From: Streptomyces sp. CG4
GTDB lineage: Bacteria; Actinomycetota; Actinomycetes; Streptomycetales; Streptomycetaceae
DNA length: 64,000 nt
NCBI RefSeq assembly: GCF_041080655.1
Contig: NZ_CP163525.1
Coordinates: 2,790,001-2,854,000 of the forward strand
Direction: 5' to 3'
Position numbers and translations under genes: made by a program
Shown: positions 10,201 to 21,597 of the stretch, one piece after another
Numbering within the stretch: position 1 is the stretch's first letter
Layout of the letters: each line of letters opens with the position of its first letter
Notes under the pieces: model-generated
Database searches by the model: none
What the model saw: the letters and a program-made list of their open reading frames with translations, nothing else
Told to the model about the DNA's origin: nothing

Positions 10201-10649
10201 TCGTGTCCCACTTCGAGACGCGCACCCGCGGAGTCGTGGTCGTGCCCTTCGACGAGCATCTGGCCGCCGGTGCCGAGGTCGACCTCGACATGATGCGGCC
10301 GCGGACCCGCGAGGCGTACTTCAACCTCGCCGCGCTGGTCGCCGAGGACTTCGTACGGCACCAGCAGTCGCACGGGCTGTGGACCAGCGACGGCAACCCG
10401 CCCCCGGTGGCCGCCCCGCCGATGCCGGGCCAGCAGATGCCGGGGCAGCCCATGCCGGGCCAGCCGTATCCGCAGGCACCGGGCCAGGAGCAGTACGCCG
10501 GGCCGCCGCAGCAGCCGTATCCCGCGCAGCCGGGACAGCCGTACCCGCCGCAGGCACCGGGCCAGCAGCCCTACCCGCAGCAGGCCCCCGGTCAGCCGTA
10601 TCCGCCGCAGCAGGGCTACCCGCAGCCCCCGCAAGGACAGCAGCCGTAG
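7242..10649 (+). CDS. EspI/MinD-like proline-rich ESX-associated ATPase
   Basis: This 1135-residue protein has three parts. Residues ~1-790 are disordered and rich in Pro, Gln, Ala and acidic residues, with an N-terminal [19 protein letters not shown] block, GAPYAPP-type repeats and several GYGFPQPP repeats. Residues ~795-1045 form a MinD/ParA-type ATPase with deviant Walker A ([10 protein letters not shown]) and a switch-like [10 protein letters not shown]. The tail has QPYPPQ/PGQPYP repeats. Mycobacterial EspI, in the ESX-1 locus, likewise joins a Pro-rich N-terminus to a MinD-like ATPase, so this is probably its functional counterpart, a regulator or organiser of secretion. The GTG start has AGGAGG 4 nt upstream. 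Confidence 0.82.
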   Translation: MSSDRDGMRGGWATPGDDQPDAESAIEMTGEFTIDYAPPAWYTQNASGASGSADTAEESDGEDRATGADGSGDAGTQGASARPVFPSNTPAPGPAPQPPAVHPAGTPPQGTPHAPPPGPPHAPPQGAPFAPPQGAPYAPQTPPQGAPYAPRPGAPYTPPPPPPAQGAPYTAPVPPTPPASSPVSVPRLPDGFELQRPEPAPQPRPEAVTPPAAVEPETGNGDLESGATMRFSAVALKREMAEIAERAQTAAQQPASEDGGSAEVSGTAAADQAADRSAGADDADGDPSEVAEAAEKADTTEAAEEPSAQKSGDEESGDPVVAEDGSGRDGAAVEGPAASGADEGEDHGEGEAESKALAEDATDTAATVDAEEGAADSAVSDDAESGDAKSDASESASAEPTDAVGAEAGPQDSVPRPGTPEDGAQPNGAARTGTPQDAVPPAPQDARPAWSPPAAAPQSGVPPLPPSYQPAAPAPASQWPGQPAAPQQPGPMPGQPQPTAAQGPGGVPGQQAPFQPQAPQPAPAAWNQPAPPGQTGQTGQPNQPGVPTAPQPNPAGPAAAGGYGFPQPPAQQHPGGPTPPTSGYGFPQPPVPQAPAPQPPVPPQPAAPQQTNPNTPTPPNSGYGFPQQTNPNGPTPESGYAFPQPGTPNGQAQPGGYGFPQPPQSPQAPQAPQGPEGAPAAEGRQAPQGPHAPHAPQGPHAPQGQQAPVDPRTGAAWPQPLQHDQRQPTNPGAAPLGYTAAVELSADRLLNNKKQKARSGRPAAAGGRFKIGGKKEEAERQRKLDLIRTPVLSCYRIAVISLKGGVGKTTTTTALGSTLATERQDKILAIDANPDAGTLGRRVRRETGATIRDLVQAIPYLNSYMDIRRFTSQAPSGLEIIANDVDPAVSTTFNDEDYRRAIDVLGRQYPVILTDSGTGLLYSAMRGVLDLADQLIIISTPSVDGASSASTTLDWLSAHGYADLVSRSLTVISGVRETGKMIKVEDIVSHFETRTRGVVVVPFDEHLAAGAEVDLDMMRPRTREAYFNLAALVAEDFVRHQQSHGLWTSDGNPPPVAAPPMPGQQMPGQPMPGQPYPQAPGQEQYAGPPQQPYPAQPGQPYPPQAPGQQPYPQQAPGQPYPPQQGYPQPPQGQQP

Positions 10650-10661
10650 GACGGCATGCAG

Positions 10662-10698
10662 AAGGGCGGCCGGTGCGTGTTCCGCACCGGCCGCCCTT
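10662..10698. terminator. Rho-independent-like terminator after the EspI-like gene
   Basis: A perfect 16-bp stem (arms 10662-10677 and 10683-10698) with a 5-nt loop starts 12 nt after the stop codon and ends in TTTCC. It probably serves both the EspI-like gene and the convergent ribF. Three tandem copies of GTTTACGGC follow at about 10720-10745. Confidence 0.8.
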
Positions 10699-10753
10699 TC
10701 CGTTCGTCTCGTGTGTGGCGTTTACGGCGTTTACGGCGTTTACGGGGAGAGCC

Positions 10754-11701
10754 CTACGCCTCCTCGGCGATGATCTCCCGGCATCGCTTCACATCCGCGG
10801 CGATCTGCTCCAGCAGGGCGTCCAGTGAGTCGAACTTCGCCTGGCCGCGGACGTACGCGAGGAAGTCGACGGCGACGTGCAGGCCGTACAGGTCGAGGCC
10901 GACGCGGTCGATGGCGTACGCCTCCACCGTGCGCTCGGTGCCGTCGAACTGCGGGTTCGTGCCGACGGAGATCGCGGCCGGCATGGCCTCGCCCTCGACG
11001 TGCAGATAGCCGGCGTACACGCCGTCGGCGGGGATGGCGGTGTGCGGGAGGGTCTCGACGTTGGCCGTCGGGAAGCCCATGTCGCGGCCGCGCTGGGCGC
11101 CGCGCACGACCACACCCTCCACGCGGTGCGGGCGGCCCAGGATCTCGCGGGCGCCCGCGACGTCGCCCTCCGCCACCAGGCGGCGGGTCAGGGTCGAGGA
11201 GAACGGCAGGCCGCCGCCCGCCTCGCCGGTGACGTACAGGTCGATGATCTCGACCTCGAAGTCGTAGACCTTGCCCTGCTCGGCGAGGAACTCGACGTTG
11301 CCGGCTGCCTTGTGGCCGAAGCGGAAGTTCGGGCCCTCCACGACCGCCTTCGCGTGCAGCTTGTCCACCAGGACCTTCACCACGAACTCGGCGGGCGACA
11401 GCTTCGAGAACTCGGTGGTGAAGGGGAGGATCAGGAGCGCGTCGACGCCCAGCTCCGCCATCAGCTCGGCGCGGCGGTGGTGCGGGGCGAGCAGCGGTGG
11501 GTGGCTGCCGGGGCGGACGACCTCGCTGGGGTGCGGGTCGAAGGTGACGACGACGGCCGGGACGCCCAGCTCGCGGGCGCGGTCCACGGCGTGCTTGATG
11601 ATCAGCTGGTGGCCGCGGTGGACGCCGTCGTAGGAACCGATGGTGACGACGCTGCGCCCCCAGTCCTGGGGGATGTCCTCCAAGCCACGCCAGCGCTGCA
11701 C
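10754..11701 (-). CDS. ribF: Bifunctional riboflavin kinase / FAD synthetase
   Basis: The 315-residue protein phosphorylates riboflavin to FMN and adenylylates FMN to FAD. The N-terminal nucleotidyltransferase carries VVTIGSYDGVHRGHQ with the HxGH signature (~residues 18-33). The C-terminal riboflavin kinase carries GRDMGFPTANV (~200-210) and ISVGTNPQFDG (~245-256), ending in the usual helical tail. Length matches bacterial RibF. It lies beside the truB-rbfA cluster, a common neighbourhood in bacteria. It is read leftward and separated by ~256 nt from the next leftward gene, so it likely has its own promoter. Confidence 0.95.
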   Translation of the reverse strand: MQRWRGLEDIPQDWGRSVVTIGSYDGVHRGHQLIIKHAVDRARELGVPAVVVTFDPHPSEVVRPGSHPPLLAPHHRRAELMAELGVDALLILPFTTEFSKLSPAEFVVKVLVDKLHAKAVVEGPNFRFGHKAAGNVEFLAEQGKVYDFEVEIIDLYVTGEAGGGLPFSSTLTRRLVAEGDVAGAREILGRPHRVEGVVVRGAQRGRDMGFPTANVETLPHTAIPADGVYAGYLHVEGEAMPAAISVGTNPQFDGTERTVEAYAIDRVGLDLYGLHVAVDFLAYVRGQAKFDSLDALLEQIAADVKRCREIIAEEA

Positions 11702-11957
11702 TGTGACCGCTCCTCGAACCCGTGTCCATATCGACGCTTAAGACTTGCGCAGGTCTAAGGGTGCCATGCCGGGTGTCCCGGGCCCGCATCGGTAGGGAGG
11801 CTGTGACGGGGCGCACGTTCCCGGCTACCGCCCGCTCCGTCACCAGGCCGGCCGCCCCGTCCCCGCGGCCACCGCCCGCTTCCTCGCCGTGACCGCCGTG
11901 CATCGCCGTAACCGCCGTGCATCCCCCATAGCCGTCGTGCAGCGCCGTGGCCGCCGT
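11702..11957. other. Intergenic gap with degenerate short repeats
   Basis: This is the 256-nt leader region between ribF and the upstream protease/NTPase gene. The stretch 11880-11960 contains imperfect repeats of a CCGTGCAT/CGCCGT type. No gene or clear hairpin was found; it should contain the ribF promoter. Confidence 0.4.
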
Positions 11958-14900
11958 TCACGCCGGTACGCGGACGCCCGCGAGATTCTCGAGCATGCGC
12001 CGGGTACCGGGGCCCACCACGGCGGCCCAGTCCTCCGGGGTGTCGGCCAGCCAGCGGGCCATGCGCGCGGCGAAGCCGGGGACCTGGCGGCCGAGGTCGA
12101 CCAGGCCGCGGTCGAAGCGGGTGGCGCCCTCGGGGGTGCGGACGAGGAGCAGGCCGGTGCGGTGGACGAGGCCGCGGACCTCCTCCTCCCGTCCGTCGCA
12201 CTGCTCGGCCGCCGCGTGCAGGACGGCGTCCAGCACGGAGGGGGCCCGTTCCCCGGCGAGGAGGAGTTCCAGCAGCTCGCGGCGGAGCGGACGGCAGGCG
12301 GGGGTGCCGGCGGCGGCGAGGACGGTGGCGAGGGCCGCGCGGAGCTGTTCCGGAGCGTCGTCGAGCAGGCCGGTGACCAGGGGCAGCAGGGCGCGCCGGG
12401 TGGTGGGGCCCTGGGCGAGGCGGCGGTCGACATGGGCGGCGATGGGTCCGGCGGTCGCCGGGCGCAGCCGTACCGCGTCCTGGAGCAGCGCCGCGATGCG
12501 ACGGGCGAGGGCCGGGGTGGTGACGTCGGTGAGGGTGCGCAGCGCTTCCCCGGTGTCCGGGCCGCTCAGCCGGGCGCGGAAGGCCTCCAGGACCGGTTCG
12601 GGGTGGGTGGTCAGGGCCGGGGCCAGGGCGCTCGGCGGGAACTGCGGGTCGCCGTCGGCGAAGTGGCGCAGCGCCGCGGCGAGGTGTCGGTCACGGGTGT
12701 GCGGGTCGCGGACCAGCAGGGCGAGGGCGCTGCCGTGCAGGGTGCAGTCGGCGGGGCGGGCGAGCAGGGCGAGGGCCGCGTAGCGCAGCAGCTCGCGGTC
12801 GGCCTCCGAGCGGACGTGCGGGGCCGCGCGCAGGCCGTACGTCACGGCGGCGACCCGGCGGGCGGGGCGCTCGTCGTGCGCCCAGCGGTCGACGGCCCGG
12901 CAGACGGCCGACGGCTCGTCCTCGGCGAGGGTGGCGAGCAGTTCGTCGGCCCGCCGGTGCGCGGTCGCGACCAGGATCTCGGTGAGGTCGTCCAGCGCGC
13001 CGTGCCGGTGGGTGTGCAGCAGCGCCTGCGCGGCGGTCGCGACGGTGGCGTGCGGGGTCGCGGGCAGCGGCCGTTCGTCGTCGAACCAGCGGGTCAGCCG
13101 TGGCTGTACGACGGCGGGCGCGGCGGCCAGCAGCCGGGCGACGGCGTCGAGGTAGCGCTCACCGGTCCGCTCACCTGCCTCCGCGGGCGCCTGGTCGGCC
13201 AGCACGAGCCGGCGCAGCAGATCGAGCCGCTCGGTGTCGGAGAGCGGCAGCTCGGCCCAGAAGCCGGGACCGAACTCGCCCGGTACGGGCCGCCCGGCGC
13301 CCCGCCAGGCGACGATGCGGTCGGCGAGCAGCCACAGCACGTCGGTGTACGGCGTCGTGTCCGGGACCTGGAGCAGGGTGCGAGCGAGCAGCCGGGCGGC
13401 CCACCAGGAGTGCGGGTCCCGGTCGACGGCGTCCATCAAGTCCCGCAGCCGGTCGGCCAGTTGATGGGTGCCGTGCTGCCGGGCGAGCAGCAGCAGGGCC
13501 TGGACGACGGGGCCGATGCGGTGGTGCGGGACGGGCACCGGGGCGGTCTCCCGCTCGGCGCGCGGACGGTGGACGAGGGCGCGCAGGGCCTCGTCGAGGT
13601 CGAGGTGGGTGCCCTGGATCCAGTCGGCCAGCTCCTCGTGCGCGAAGCGGTAGCCGCTTCCGGCCGGGACGAGGAGGCCCTCGGTCAGTACGGCGGACGC
13701 CCACCCCGTGCCGCCGCCGAGCCGGGCCGGCGCGGGCCCCCAGGGGAACACCGCCTCGAAGGAGGCGCAGTCCAGCTCGCCCTGCCCGGGGCCGAGGCTG
13801 CGCCGGGCGGCCTCGTGCACCTGCCCGGCCACGCGCGCGGCGAGCCGGCGTACGGCCGCGCCGCGCAGCCCGCTCTCCGCGGCGAGCCGGACCGCGATCC
13901 GCAGGCACATCAGGTCCAGGTGGGCCGCGAACACCTCGTGCCGGTCGAGGGGTGCGGCGACCGGGGCGTCCGGGGCGGCGGCCCGCACCTCGGACAGCAG
14001 CCGGAGGGTGAGCGGATGCCGTGCGTCGCGGTCGGTGAGAACCCCGTCGGGGATGCCGTACCTGGCACGGGCCGCGCGGGCCTCGTCCGCCGTGAGGTCG
14101 GGGAGGCGGAGGCAGGGCGGGAGGGGGGTGGGGATGGGAGTGGGGGTGGGAGGCTTGGTGGCGCGGGCCGCGGTAGCCGACGGTGCCGCCGGTGCTGACG
14201 GACCCGGCAGTGTCGGCGGAGCCGGCGACGTCGCCGGGGAGTACAGCAGGTCGGCGGGGAACTCCGCGCCCGCGCGCTCCCAGTACTCCTCCCGGCAGGC
14301 CACCACCAGGCGTGCCCCGGTCGTGCGCAGCCAGGCGGCCGTACCCCTGGCCCACTCGGGCAGGCGGTGGGCGAGGACGGGGGGCATCTCCTCCGGGCCG
14401 TCGAGGAGGAGCAGCAGCGGACGCCCGGCCTGTGCGGCGAGGCGGGCCAGGTGTTCGAGGCCGAGGTCACCCAGGTCCTCGGGGTCGACGGAACGGGCGG
14501 CGGCGACGATGCGGGCGGCCCGCTCCAGAGTGCGGCGGGCCGCGTCGGCCACGGAATCGTCGGCGTCCTCCAGGTCGGCGCCGCGCAACCACAGCGTCGG
14601 GGCGGGGCGTTCGTCGTGAGCGCGGCGGGCGGCGAGGGCCGCCAGCTCCGTCGTACGGCCGCTGCCCGCGGCGCCGACCAGCCCGAGCACGGTCCGGTCG
14701 CCGGCCGTGAAAGCGGCCAACTCCCGTGCCACACCGTCGCGTTCGACCGGTTCCACGACGCCGGCGAGGAAGCCGTGCGGGCCGTTCTGGCCGACCGAGG
14801 TGGCGGTCAGCTGCTGGATCCCGGCCAGGTTGAGGTCGGCGCCGTAGGCGGGCACGGTGGCCGCGTTGCGTGCGAGCACTTCGGCGAGGGGGCCGTCGGC

Positions 14901-15782
14901 GGGCCGCAGCGGCGCCGCGAAGCCCGTGTCGCGCTGCGTGGAGTGCAGGGCGGTGCCGAGGACGCCGAGGACCGCGCCGGTCTCCGCGTCGAGCACCGGT
15001 CCCCCGGCCGCTCCGCCGCCCGGCCGCAGCGCGTCCCGGCCTGCGGTGCCGATGGCCAGCTCCAGTGCGTCCTGGAGGAGGTGGAAGCGGTCGGTGGCGG
15101 CGTACGTCACCTCGGTGGCGGCCAGCACCCGCGCCTCCCGCCAGCAGCCCGCCGGGATCCGTACGTACGTCCCCGGTTCGATCCGCTCGCGCACGGTCAC
15201 CGGCAGCGGCTCCAGGCCCAGGCCCTCGGTGCGGACCAGGGCCAGGTCGAGCGCGGGCAGCGGGGTGACGGCATCGGCGCCGACCACACAGGTGTGGTCC
15301 GCCGTGATCTGCAGCACCAGCCGGGCCAGGCCGTCGACCGTCTCGTGGCTGGTGAGCAGGGTGCCCTGGTGATCGACGGGGAACCCGACGCCGCGGGGAC
15401 GACCGGCGAGGTCGCGGATCTGGACGAGGGACGGGTGGGGGTGGGAAGTGTCGTGGGGTGTGCGGGGTGTGTGGGGTGGCGTATGGGGGGCTTGGGGAGC
15501 GGCTGTGGTGCCGGTGGTGTGCCAAGTGCCGGTGGTGTAGCCGGTGTCGGTGGCATCGGCTGTGCCGGTCGCGTCGGCTGTGCCGGTGGTGTGGCCGGTG
15601 GCGCCCGTGCCTGAGGTGCAGCCGGCGCCGGTGAAGCGGCCCGTGCCCGTGGTGTAGCCGGTTTCCGCGGCGCCTCCGGGCCCCGTACGGTCCTGATCTG
15701 CTCGTCGGACGCCGTCCGCCGTCTCCCCCGTACCGTGCGCCGCCGGGCAAGCGCCCCTGGTGCGCGGGCCCCGTCCCGCCAT
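11958..15782 (-). CDS. Degenerate trypsin-like domain fused to STAND-like NTPase and helical repeats
   Basis: This 1274-residue protein has a low-complexity N-terminus (to ~110, repeated TTGTADATGT-type Thr/Gly runs). A trypsin-fold domain (~115-320) keeps His (LLTSHETV) and Asp (LDLALVRT), but the serine position reads GAAGGPVLD where active enzymes have GxSGGP. Next is an NTPase module: Walker A GAAGSGRTTE (~360, Arg for the usual Lys), Walker B PLLLLLDGPEE and an arginine-finger-like VVACREEYW. The C-terminal ~600 residues are alpha-helical HEAT-like repeats. Trypsin plus STAND fusions are known from bacterial conflict and signalling proteins; the role here is unknown. ATG 15782 has GGGGAGG 7 nt upstream. 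Confidence 0.7.
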   Translation of the reverse strand: MAGRGPRTRGACPAAHGTGETADGVRRADQDRTGPGGAAETGYTTGTGRFTGAGCTSGTGATGHTTGTADATGTADATDTGYTTGTWHTTGTTAAPQAPHTPPHTPRTPHDTSHPHPSLVQIRDLAGRPRGVGFPVDHQGTLLTSHETVDGLARLVLQITADHTCVVGADAVTPLPALDLALVRTEGLGLEPLPVTVRERIEPGTYVRIPAGCWREARVLAATEVTYAATDRFHLLQDALELAIGTAGRDALRPGGGAAGGPVLDAETGAVLGVLGTALHSTQRDTGFAAPLRPADGPLAEVLARNAATVPAYGADLNLAGIQQLTATSVGQNGPHGFLAGVVEPVERDGVARELAAFTAGDRTVLGLVGAAGSGRTTELAALAARRAHDERPAPTLWLRGADLEDADDSVADAARRTLERAARIVAAARSVDPEDLGDLGLEHLARLAAQAGRPLLLLLDGPEEMPPVLAHRLPEWARGTAAWLRTTGARLVVACREEYWERAGAEFPADLLYSPATSPAPPTLPGPSAPAAPSATAARATKPPTPTPIPTPLPPCLRLPDLTADEARAARARYGIPDGVLTDRDARHPLTLRLLSEVRAAAPDAPVAAPLDRHEVFAAHLDLMCLRIAVRLAAESGLRGAAVRRLAARVAGQVHEAARRSLGPGQGELDCASFEAVFPWGPAPARLGGGTGWASAVLTEGLLVPAGSGYRFAHEELADWIQGTHLDLDEALRALVHRPRAERETAPVPVPHHRIGPVVQALLLLARQHGTHQLADRLRDLMDAVDRDPHSWWAARLLARTLLQVPDTTPYTDVLWLLADRIVAWRGAGRPVPGEFGPGFWAELPLSDTERLDLLRRLVLADQAPAEAGERTGERYLDAVARLLAAAPAVVQPRLTRWFDDERPLPATPHATVATAAQALLHTHRHGALDDLTEILVATAHRRADELLATLAEDEPSAVCRAVDRWAHDERPARRVAAVTYGLRAAPHVRSEADRELLRYAALALLARPADCTLHGSALALLVRDPHTRDRHLAAALRHFADGDPQFPPSALAPALTTHPEPVLEAFRARLSGPDTGEALRTLTDVTTPALARRIAALLQDAVRLRPATAGPIAAHVDRRLAQGPTTRRALLPLVTGLLDDAPEQLRAALATVLAAAGTPACRPLRRELLELLLAGERAPSVLDAVLHAAAEQCDGREEEVRGLVHRTGLLLVRTPEGATRFDRGLVDLGRQVPGFAARMARWLADTPEDWAAVVGPGTRRMLENLAGVRVPA

Positions 15783-15979
15783 GGCCCTACCTCCCCGCCC
15801 GTACCCGTGTGCCTGTCTCGACCCCTGTCTCGACGGTAGGCGCGCGATGATCGGCGGGACCAGATCGCGTGGTGAACGCGCCCCCTTCCGCTCCCCTGGT
15901 TCACTCCGAGCGCCTGCCCGGACGGGTGAATAGCCGGGAGCCCGTGGATAACCCTAGAGGTGGGGGAACCGAGGGGGAG

Positions 15980-16027
15980 CGTGGAGCGGCGGCTGGGGCC
16001 CACCCCGTGGCCGGCCGCCGCTCCACG
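15980..16027. terminator. Terminator-like hairpin after truB
   Basis: A perfect 14-bp stem (15980-15993 with 16014-16027) with a 20-nt loop lies 45 nt beyond the truB stop. It probably ends the rimP-to-truB operon before the protease/NTPase gene. The rest of the gap 15783-16071 holds no gene. Confidence 0.7.
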
Positions 16028-16071
16028 GACGACCCGCCCGGGGACCGTGCCGGGTGGCTCCGCGGGGTGGT

Positions 16072-16977
16072 TCAGCCGAAGACGGCCAGGCTCTTGGCCT
16101 TGCCCTTCTGCTCCTCGACCAGGGCGAGGAAGCGGCCCTCGGGGTCGAAGACGGCGACGGGACCGGCGCCCGCGTACTCGTCGGGCATCTCCAGCCGGAC
16201 GCCGTTCAGCAGCAGCCGGGCGCGCCGGGCGTCCACCTGCCAGCGCGGGAACGCGGCCGCGGCGGCCTCCGCGATCGGCATCACGGTCAGCTCCTGCTGG
16301 AGCTGGTCCAGCGTCTTCGCCGTATCGATCTTGTACGGTCCGACGCGCGTCCGGCGCAGTGCCGTGAGGTGGCCGCCGACGCCCAGGTCGGCGCCCAGGT
16401 CACGGGCGAGGGCGCGGATGTAGGTGCCGGAGGAGCAGACCACGGACACGACCAGGTCGAGGACCGGGGTGCCGTCGTCGGCGACCGCGTCCCGGACGTC
16501 GTACACCGCGAAGGAGGAGATCGTCACCGGCCGGGCGGGGATCTCGAAGTCCTCGCCCTCGCGGGCCCGCTTGTACGACCGTACGCCGTCGATCTTGATG
16601 GCGCTGACCTTGGACGGCACCTGCATGATGTCGCCGCTCAGCTTGGCGATCCCGGCGTCGATGGCGTCCCGGGTCACCTTGGACGCGTCGGTGGACGAGG
16701 TGATCTCGCCCTCGGCGTCGTCGGTGAGCGTGTTCTGGCCCAGGCGGATGGTGCCCAGGTACTCCTTCTCCGTGAGGGCGAGGTGCCCGAGGAGCTTGGT
16801 GGCGCGCTCGACGCCGAGGACCAGGACGCCGGTCGCCATCGGGTCGAGGGTGCCGGCGTGGCCGACGCGACGGGTCCTCGCGATCCCGCGCATCTTGGCG
16901 ACCACGTCGTGCGAAGTGAAGCCCGACGGCTTGTCGACGATGACGAGGCCGTCGGGCGTGGTGTGCTTCTGGGTCAT
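16072..16977 (-). CDS. truB: tRNA pseudouridine(55) synthase
   Basis: The 301-residue enzyme makes pseudouridine 55 in the T-loop of tRNAs. It shows the N-terminal IVDKPSGFTSHDVV motif and the catalytic segment RVGHAGTLDPMATGVL with the nucleophile Asp (~residue 44). Downstream are the family motifs CSSGTYIRALARDLG and GGHLTALRRTRVG, then a PUA-like C-terminus. The ATG start overlaps the rbfA stop (ATGA), so the pair is translationally coupled. The rbfA-truB order is conserved in many bacteria. Confidence 0.96.
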   Translation of the reverse strand: MTQKHTTPDGLVIVDKPSGFTSHDVVAKMRGIARTRRVGHAGTLDPMATGVLVLGVERATKLLGHLALTEKEYLGTIRLGQNTLTDDAEGEITSSTDASKVTRDAIDAGIAKLSGDIMQVPSKVSAIKIDGVRSYKRAREGEDFEIPARPVTISSFAVYDVRDAVADDGTPVLDLVVSVVCSSGTYIRALARDLGADLGVGGHLTALRRTRVGPYKIDTAKTLDQLQQELTVMPIAEAAAAAFPRWQVDARRARLLLNGVRLEMPDEYAGAGPVAVFDPEGRFLALVEEQKGKAKSLAVFG

Positions 16978-17435
16978 TCCGCGGCGTCGCCGTCCGTCTC
17001 GGTCGTCTCGTCGTCGGCCGGCTTGCGGTACGGGTCCGCCCCGCCCGCGTACGCCGCGCCCGCGGAGGCCTCGCGGACCTTCGCGTCGGACTGCCGTGCC
17101 TTGTCGAGGAGGTCCTCGATGGTCCGGGCGGTGTCCGGCAGGGCGTCCGCGACGAAGGTGAGCGTCGGCGTGAACTTCACACCGGCCGCACGGCCGACCT
17201 CGGAGCGCAGGATGCCCTTGGCGCTCTCCAGGCCCGCCGCGGCGGCCTGCCGCTCCTCGTCGTCGCCGTAGACCGTGTAGAAGACGGTCGCCTCCCGCAG
17301 GTCACCCGTGACCCGGGTGTCCGTGATGGTGACGTGCGAGCCGAGCCGCGGGTCCTTGATCCCACGCTGCAGCTTCTGGGCCACCACCTCCCGGATGAGG
17401 TCCGCCAGCCTTTTCGCCCGCGCGTTGTCGGCCAC
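16974..17435 (-). CDS. rbfA: 30S ribosome-binding factor A
   Basis: RbfA matures the 30S subunit by acting on the 5' end of 16S rRNA. The 153-residue product starts VADNARAKRLADLIREVVAQ, has the KH-like core (SHVTITDTRVTGDLREATVFYTV and the Ala-rich hinge), and ends in an acidic tail. GTG 17435 is preferred over an upstream in-frame start (~39 codons further) because GGGAG lies 9 nt before it and the family N-terminus begins here. The gene overlaps truB and follows the DUF503 gene by about 40 nt. Confidence 0.93.
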   Translation of the reverse strand: MADNARAKRLADLIREVVAQKLQRGIKDPRLGSHVTITDTRVTGDLREATVFYTVYGDDEERQAAAAGLESAKGILRSEVGRAAGVKFTPTLTFVADALPDTARTIEDLLDKARQSDAKVREASAGAAYAGGADPYRKPADDETTETDGDAAE

Positions 17436-17475
17436 TGGTCCGTCTCCCGTTCTTTCTTCTTCTTGCGTTCTGTGG

Positions 17476-17769
17476 TCAGTCGTCGTCGCCGTGGAAGCGC
17501 CGCCGCACGGACAGCAGCTCCACTTCGGGGCGGCCGGCGACCAGCCGTTCACACCGGTCCAGTACGTCGGTGAGGTGCGCCGCGTCGCCGGAGACCATGG
17601 CCAGGCCGATGATCGCTCGCCGGTGGAGGTCCATGTGGTCCACCTCGGCCGCGCTCACGGCGTACTTCCGCTGGAGTTCGGCGACGATCGGGCGGACGAC
17701 GGAGCGCTTCTCCTTCAGCGAGTGGACGTCGCCGAGGAGCAGGTCGAAGGACAGAGTCCCCACGTACAT
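17476..17769 (-). CDS. DUF503 (YlxP-like) protein
   Basis: This is a 97-residue protein of the DUF503/YlxP family, seen from MYVGTLSFDLLLGDVHSLKEKR, the KRxxVRPIVAELQRKY helix and HRRAIIGLAMVSGD. The family is a small ferredoxin-like fold nearly always found between infB and rbfA. A function in ribosome or RNA metabolism is suspected from context but not established. It sits exactly in that slot here. Confidence 0.9.
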   Translation of the reverse strand: MYVGTLSFDLLLGDVHSLKEKRSVVRPIVAELQRKYAVSAAEVDHMDLHRRAIIGLAMVSGDAAHLTDVLDRCERLVAGRPEVELLSVRRRFHGDDD

Positions 17770-17898
17770 GTGTGTAGCCGGTTCACCCGCCGGTACGGGA
17801 TCGATGGCCCCGGGTCCGTGTGGCCGGGGACATCAAGAACGGTACCGCGTACCTGCCGGTGACTCGACAGGGTTTCGGCACCGTGGACCGCGGTCCTG

Positions 17899-17919
17899 CC
17901 TGGGGGCTCCGCCCCCAGG
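17899..17919. terminator. Short strong hairpin downstream of infB
   Basis: A 9-bp stem, CCTGGGGGC with its complement, encloses a TCC triloop. The GGGGGCTCCGCCCCC core is frequent in Streptomyces intergenic DNA. It may attenuate transcription between infB and the DUF503 gene. Confidence 0.5.
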
Positions 17920-17926
17920 AACGGCG

Positions 17927-17962
17927 AGCTGGCCGGCAGGACCGAGATCCCGCCGGCCAGCT
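17927..17962. terminator. Second hairpin immediately after infB
   Basis: Perfect 11-bp arms AGCTGGCCGGC and GCCGGCCAGCT with a 14-nt loop end 17 nt beyond the infB stop on the reverse strand. Together with the adjacent hairpin it could partly terminate transcription before DUF503-rbfA-truB. Confidence 0.55.
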
Positions 17963-17979
17963 TCAGGCACCGTTGGCCA

Positions 17980-21051
<3,072 letters not shown>

Positions 21052-21214
21052 TTCGCTCCTCTGAGGTCCGGGTGAAGCCGGACCGTCGCTAGTTCATGGG
21101 CGTACTCATCGCGTACTCATCGAGTGCTCATCGCAATCTCGACCTGCTTTCGACTCGCGAGGTACCAGGCCGCACGGGGTTCCGTACGGCACGCTTTCTT
21201 ACGGTGTTGCCTGC

Positions 21215-21496
21215 TCAGCCACTGTCTGCCTGCTCGACGTACCGGCGCAACGCCTTTATGTCGAGCGGTCCCGGGACGCGCAGCGCCCGCGGGAACGCCC
21301 GGCGGCGTACCGCCTGGTCGATACAGACGGGGTCGGGGTGTACATACGCACCCCGGCCGGGCAGCGTACCGCGTGGATCGGGAACGCACCGTTCCTGATC
21401 CGCTACGGTCCGCAGCAGCTCGTCCTTGGCCGCTCGCTGCCTGCACCCCACACAGGTGCGCTCAGGGCATGCGCGGGCATACGTCCGGCCAGACAC
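21215..21496 (-). CDS. ylxR: YlxR family RNA-binding protein (DUF448)
   Basis: The 93-residue protein contains the family signature PERTCVGCRQRAAKDELLR and the basic/Gly segment DPRGTLPGRGAYVHPDP. YlxR proteins are small RNA-binding or nucleoid-associated proteins encoded between nusA and infB, as here. The GTG start at 21496 gives VSGRTYARACPERT; the gap to nusA is ~100 nt. Two conserved cysteines (CVGC) are present. Confidence 0.9.
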   Translation of the reverse strand: MSGRTYARACPERTCVGCRQRAAKDELLRTVADQERCVPDPRGTLPGRGAYVHPDPVCIDQAVRRRAFPRALRVPGPLDIKALRRYVEQADSG

Positions 21497-21597
21497 CCTT
21501 AAGTCTACCTCCCCGTAGCGACCTCACCCCTTTGGGGGAGAAGTCGAACAGTTGCCGCATGCAGCCTGACGTGATCTCAGCGTCGCGCGGCCGAGAT

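Noticed and set aside
7077..10634. Leftward 1185-codon open frame opposite the EspI-like gene
   Set aside because: It is Arg/Gly/Leu-rich shadow coding opposite a protein with recognisable ATPase motifs.
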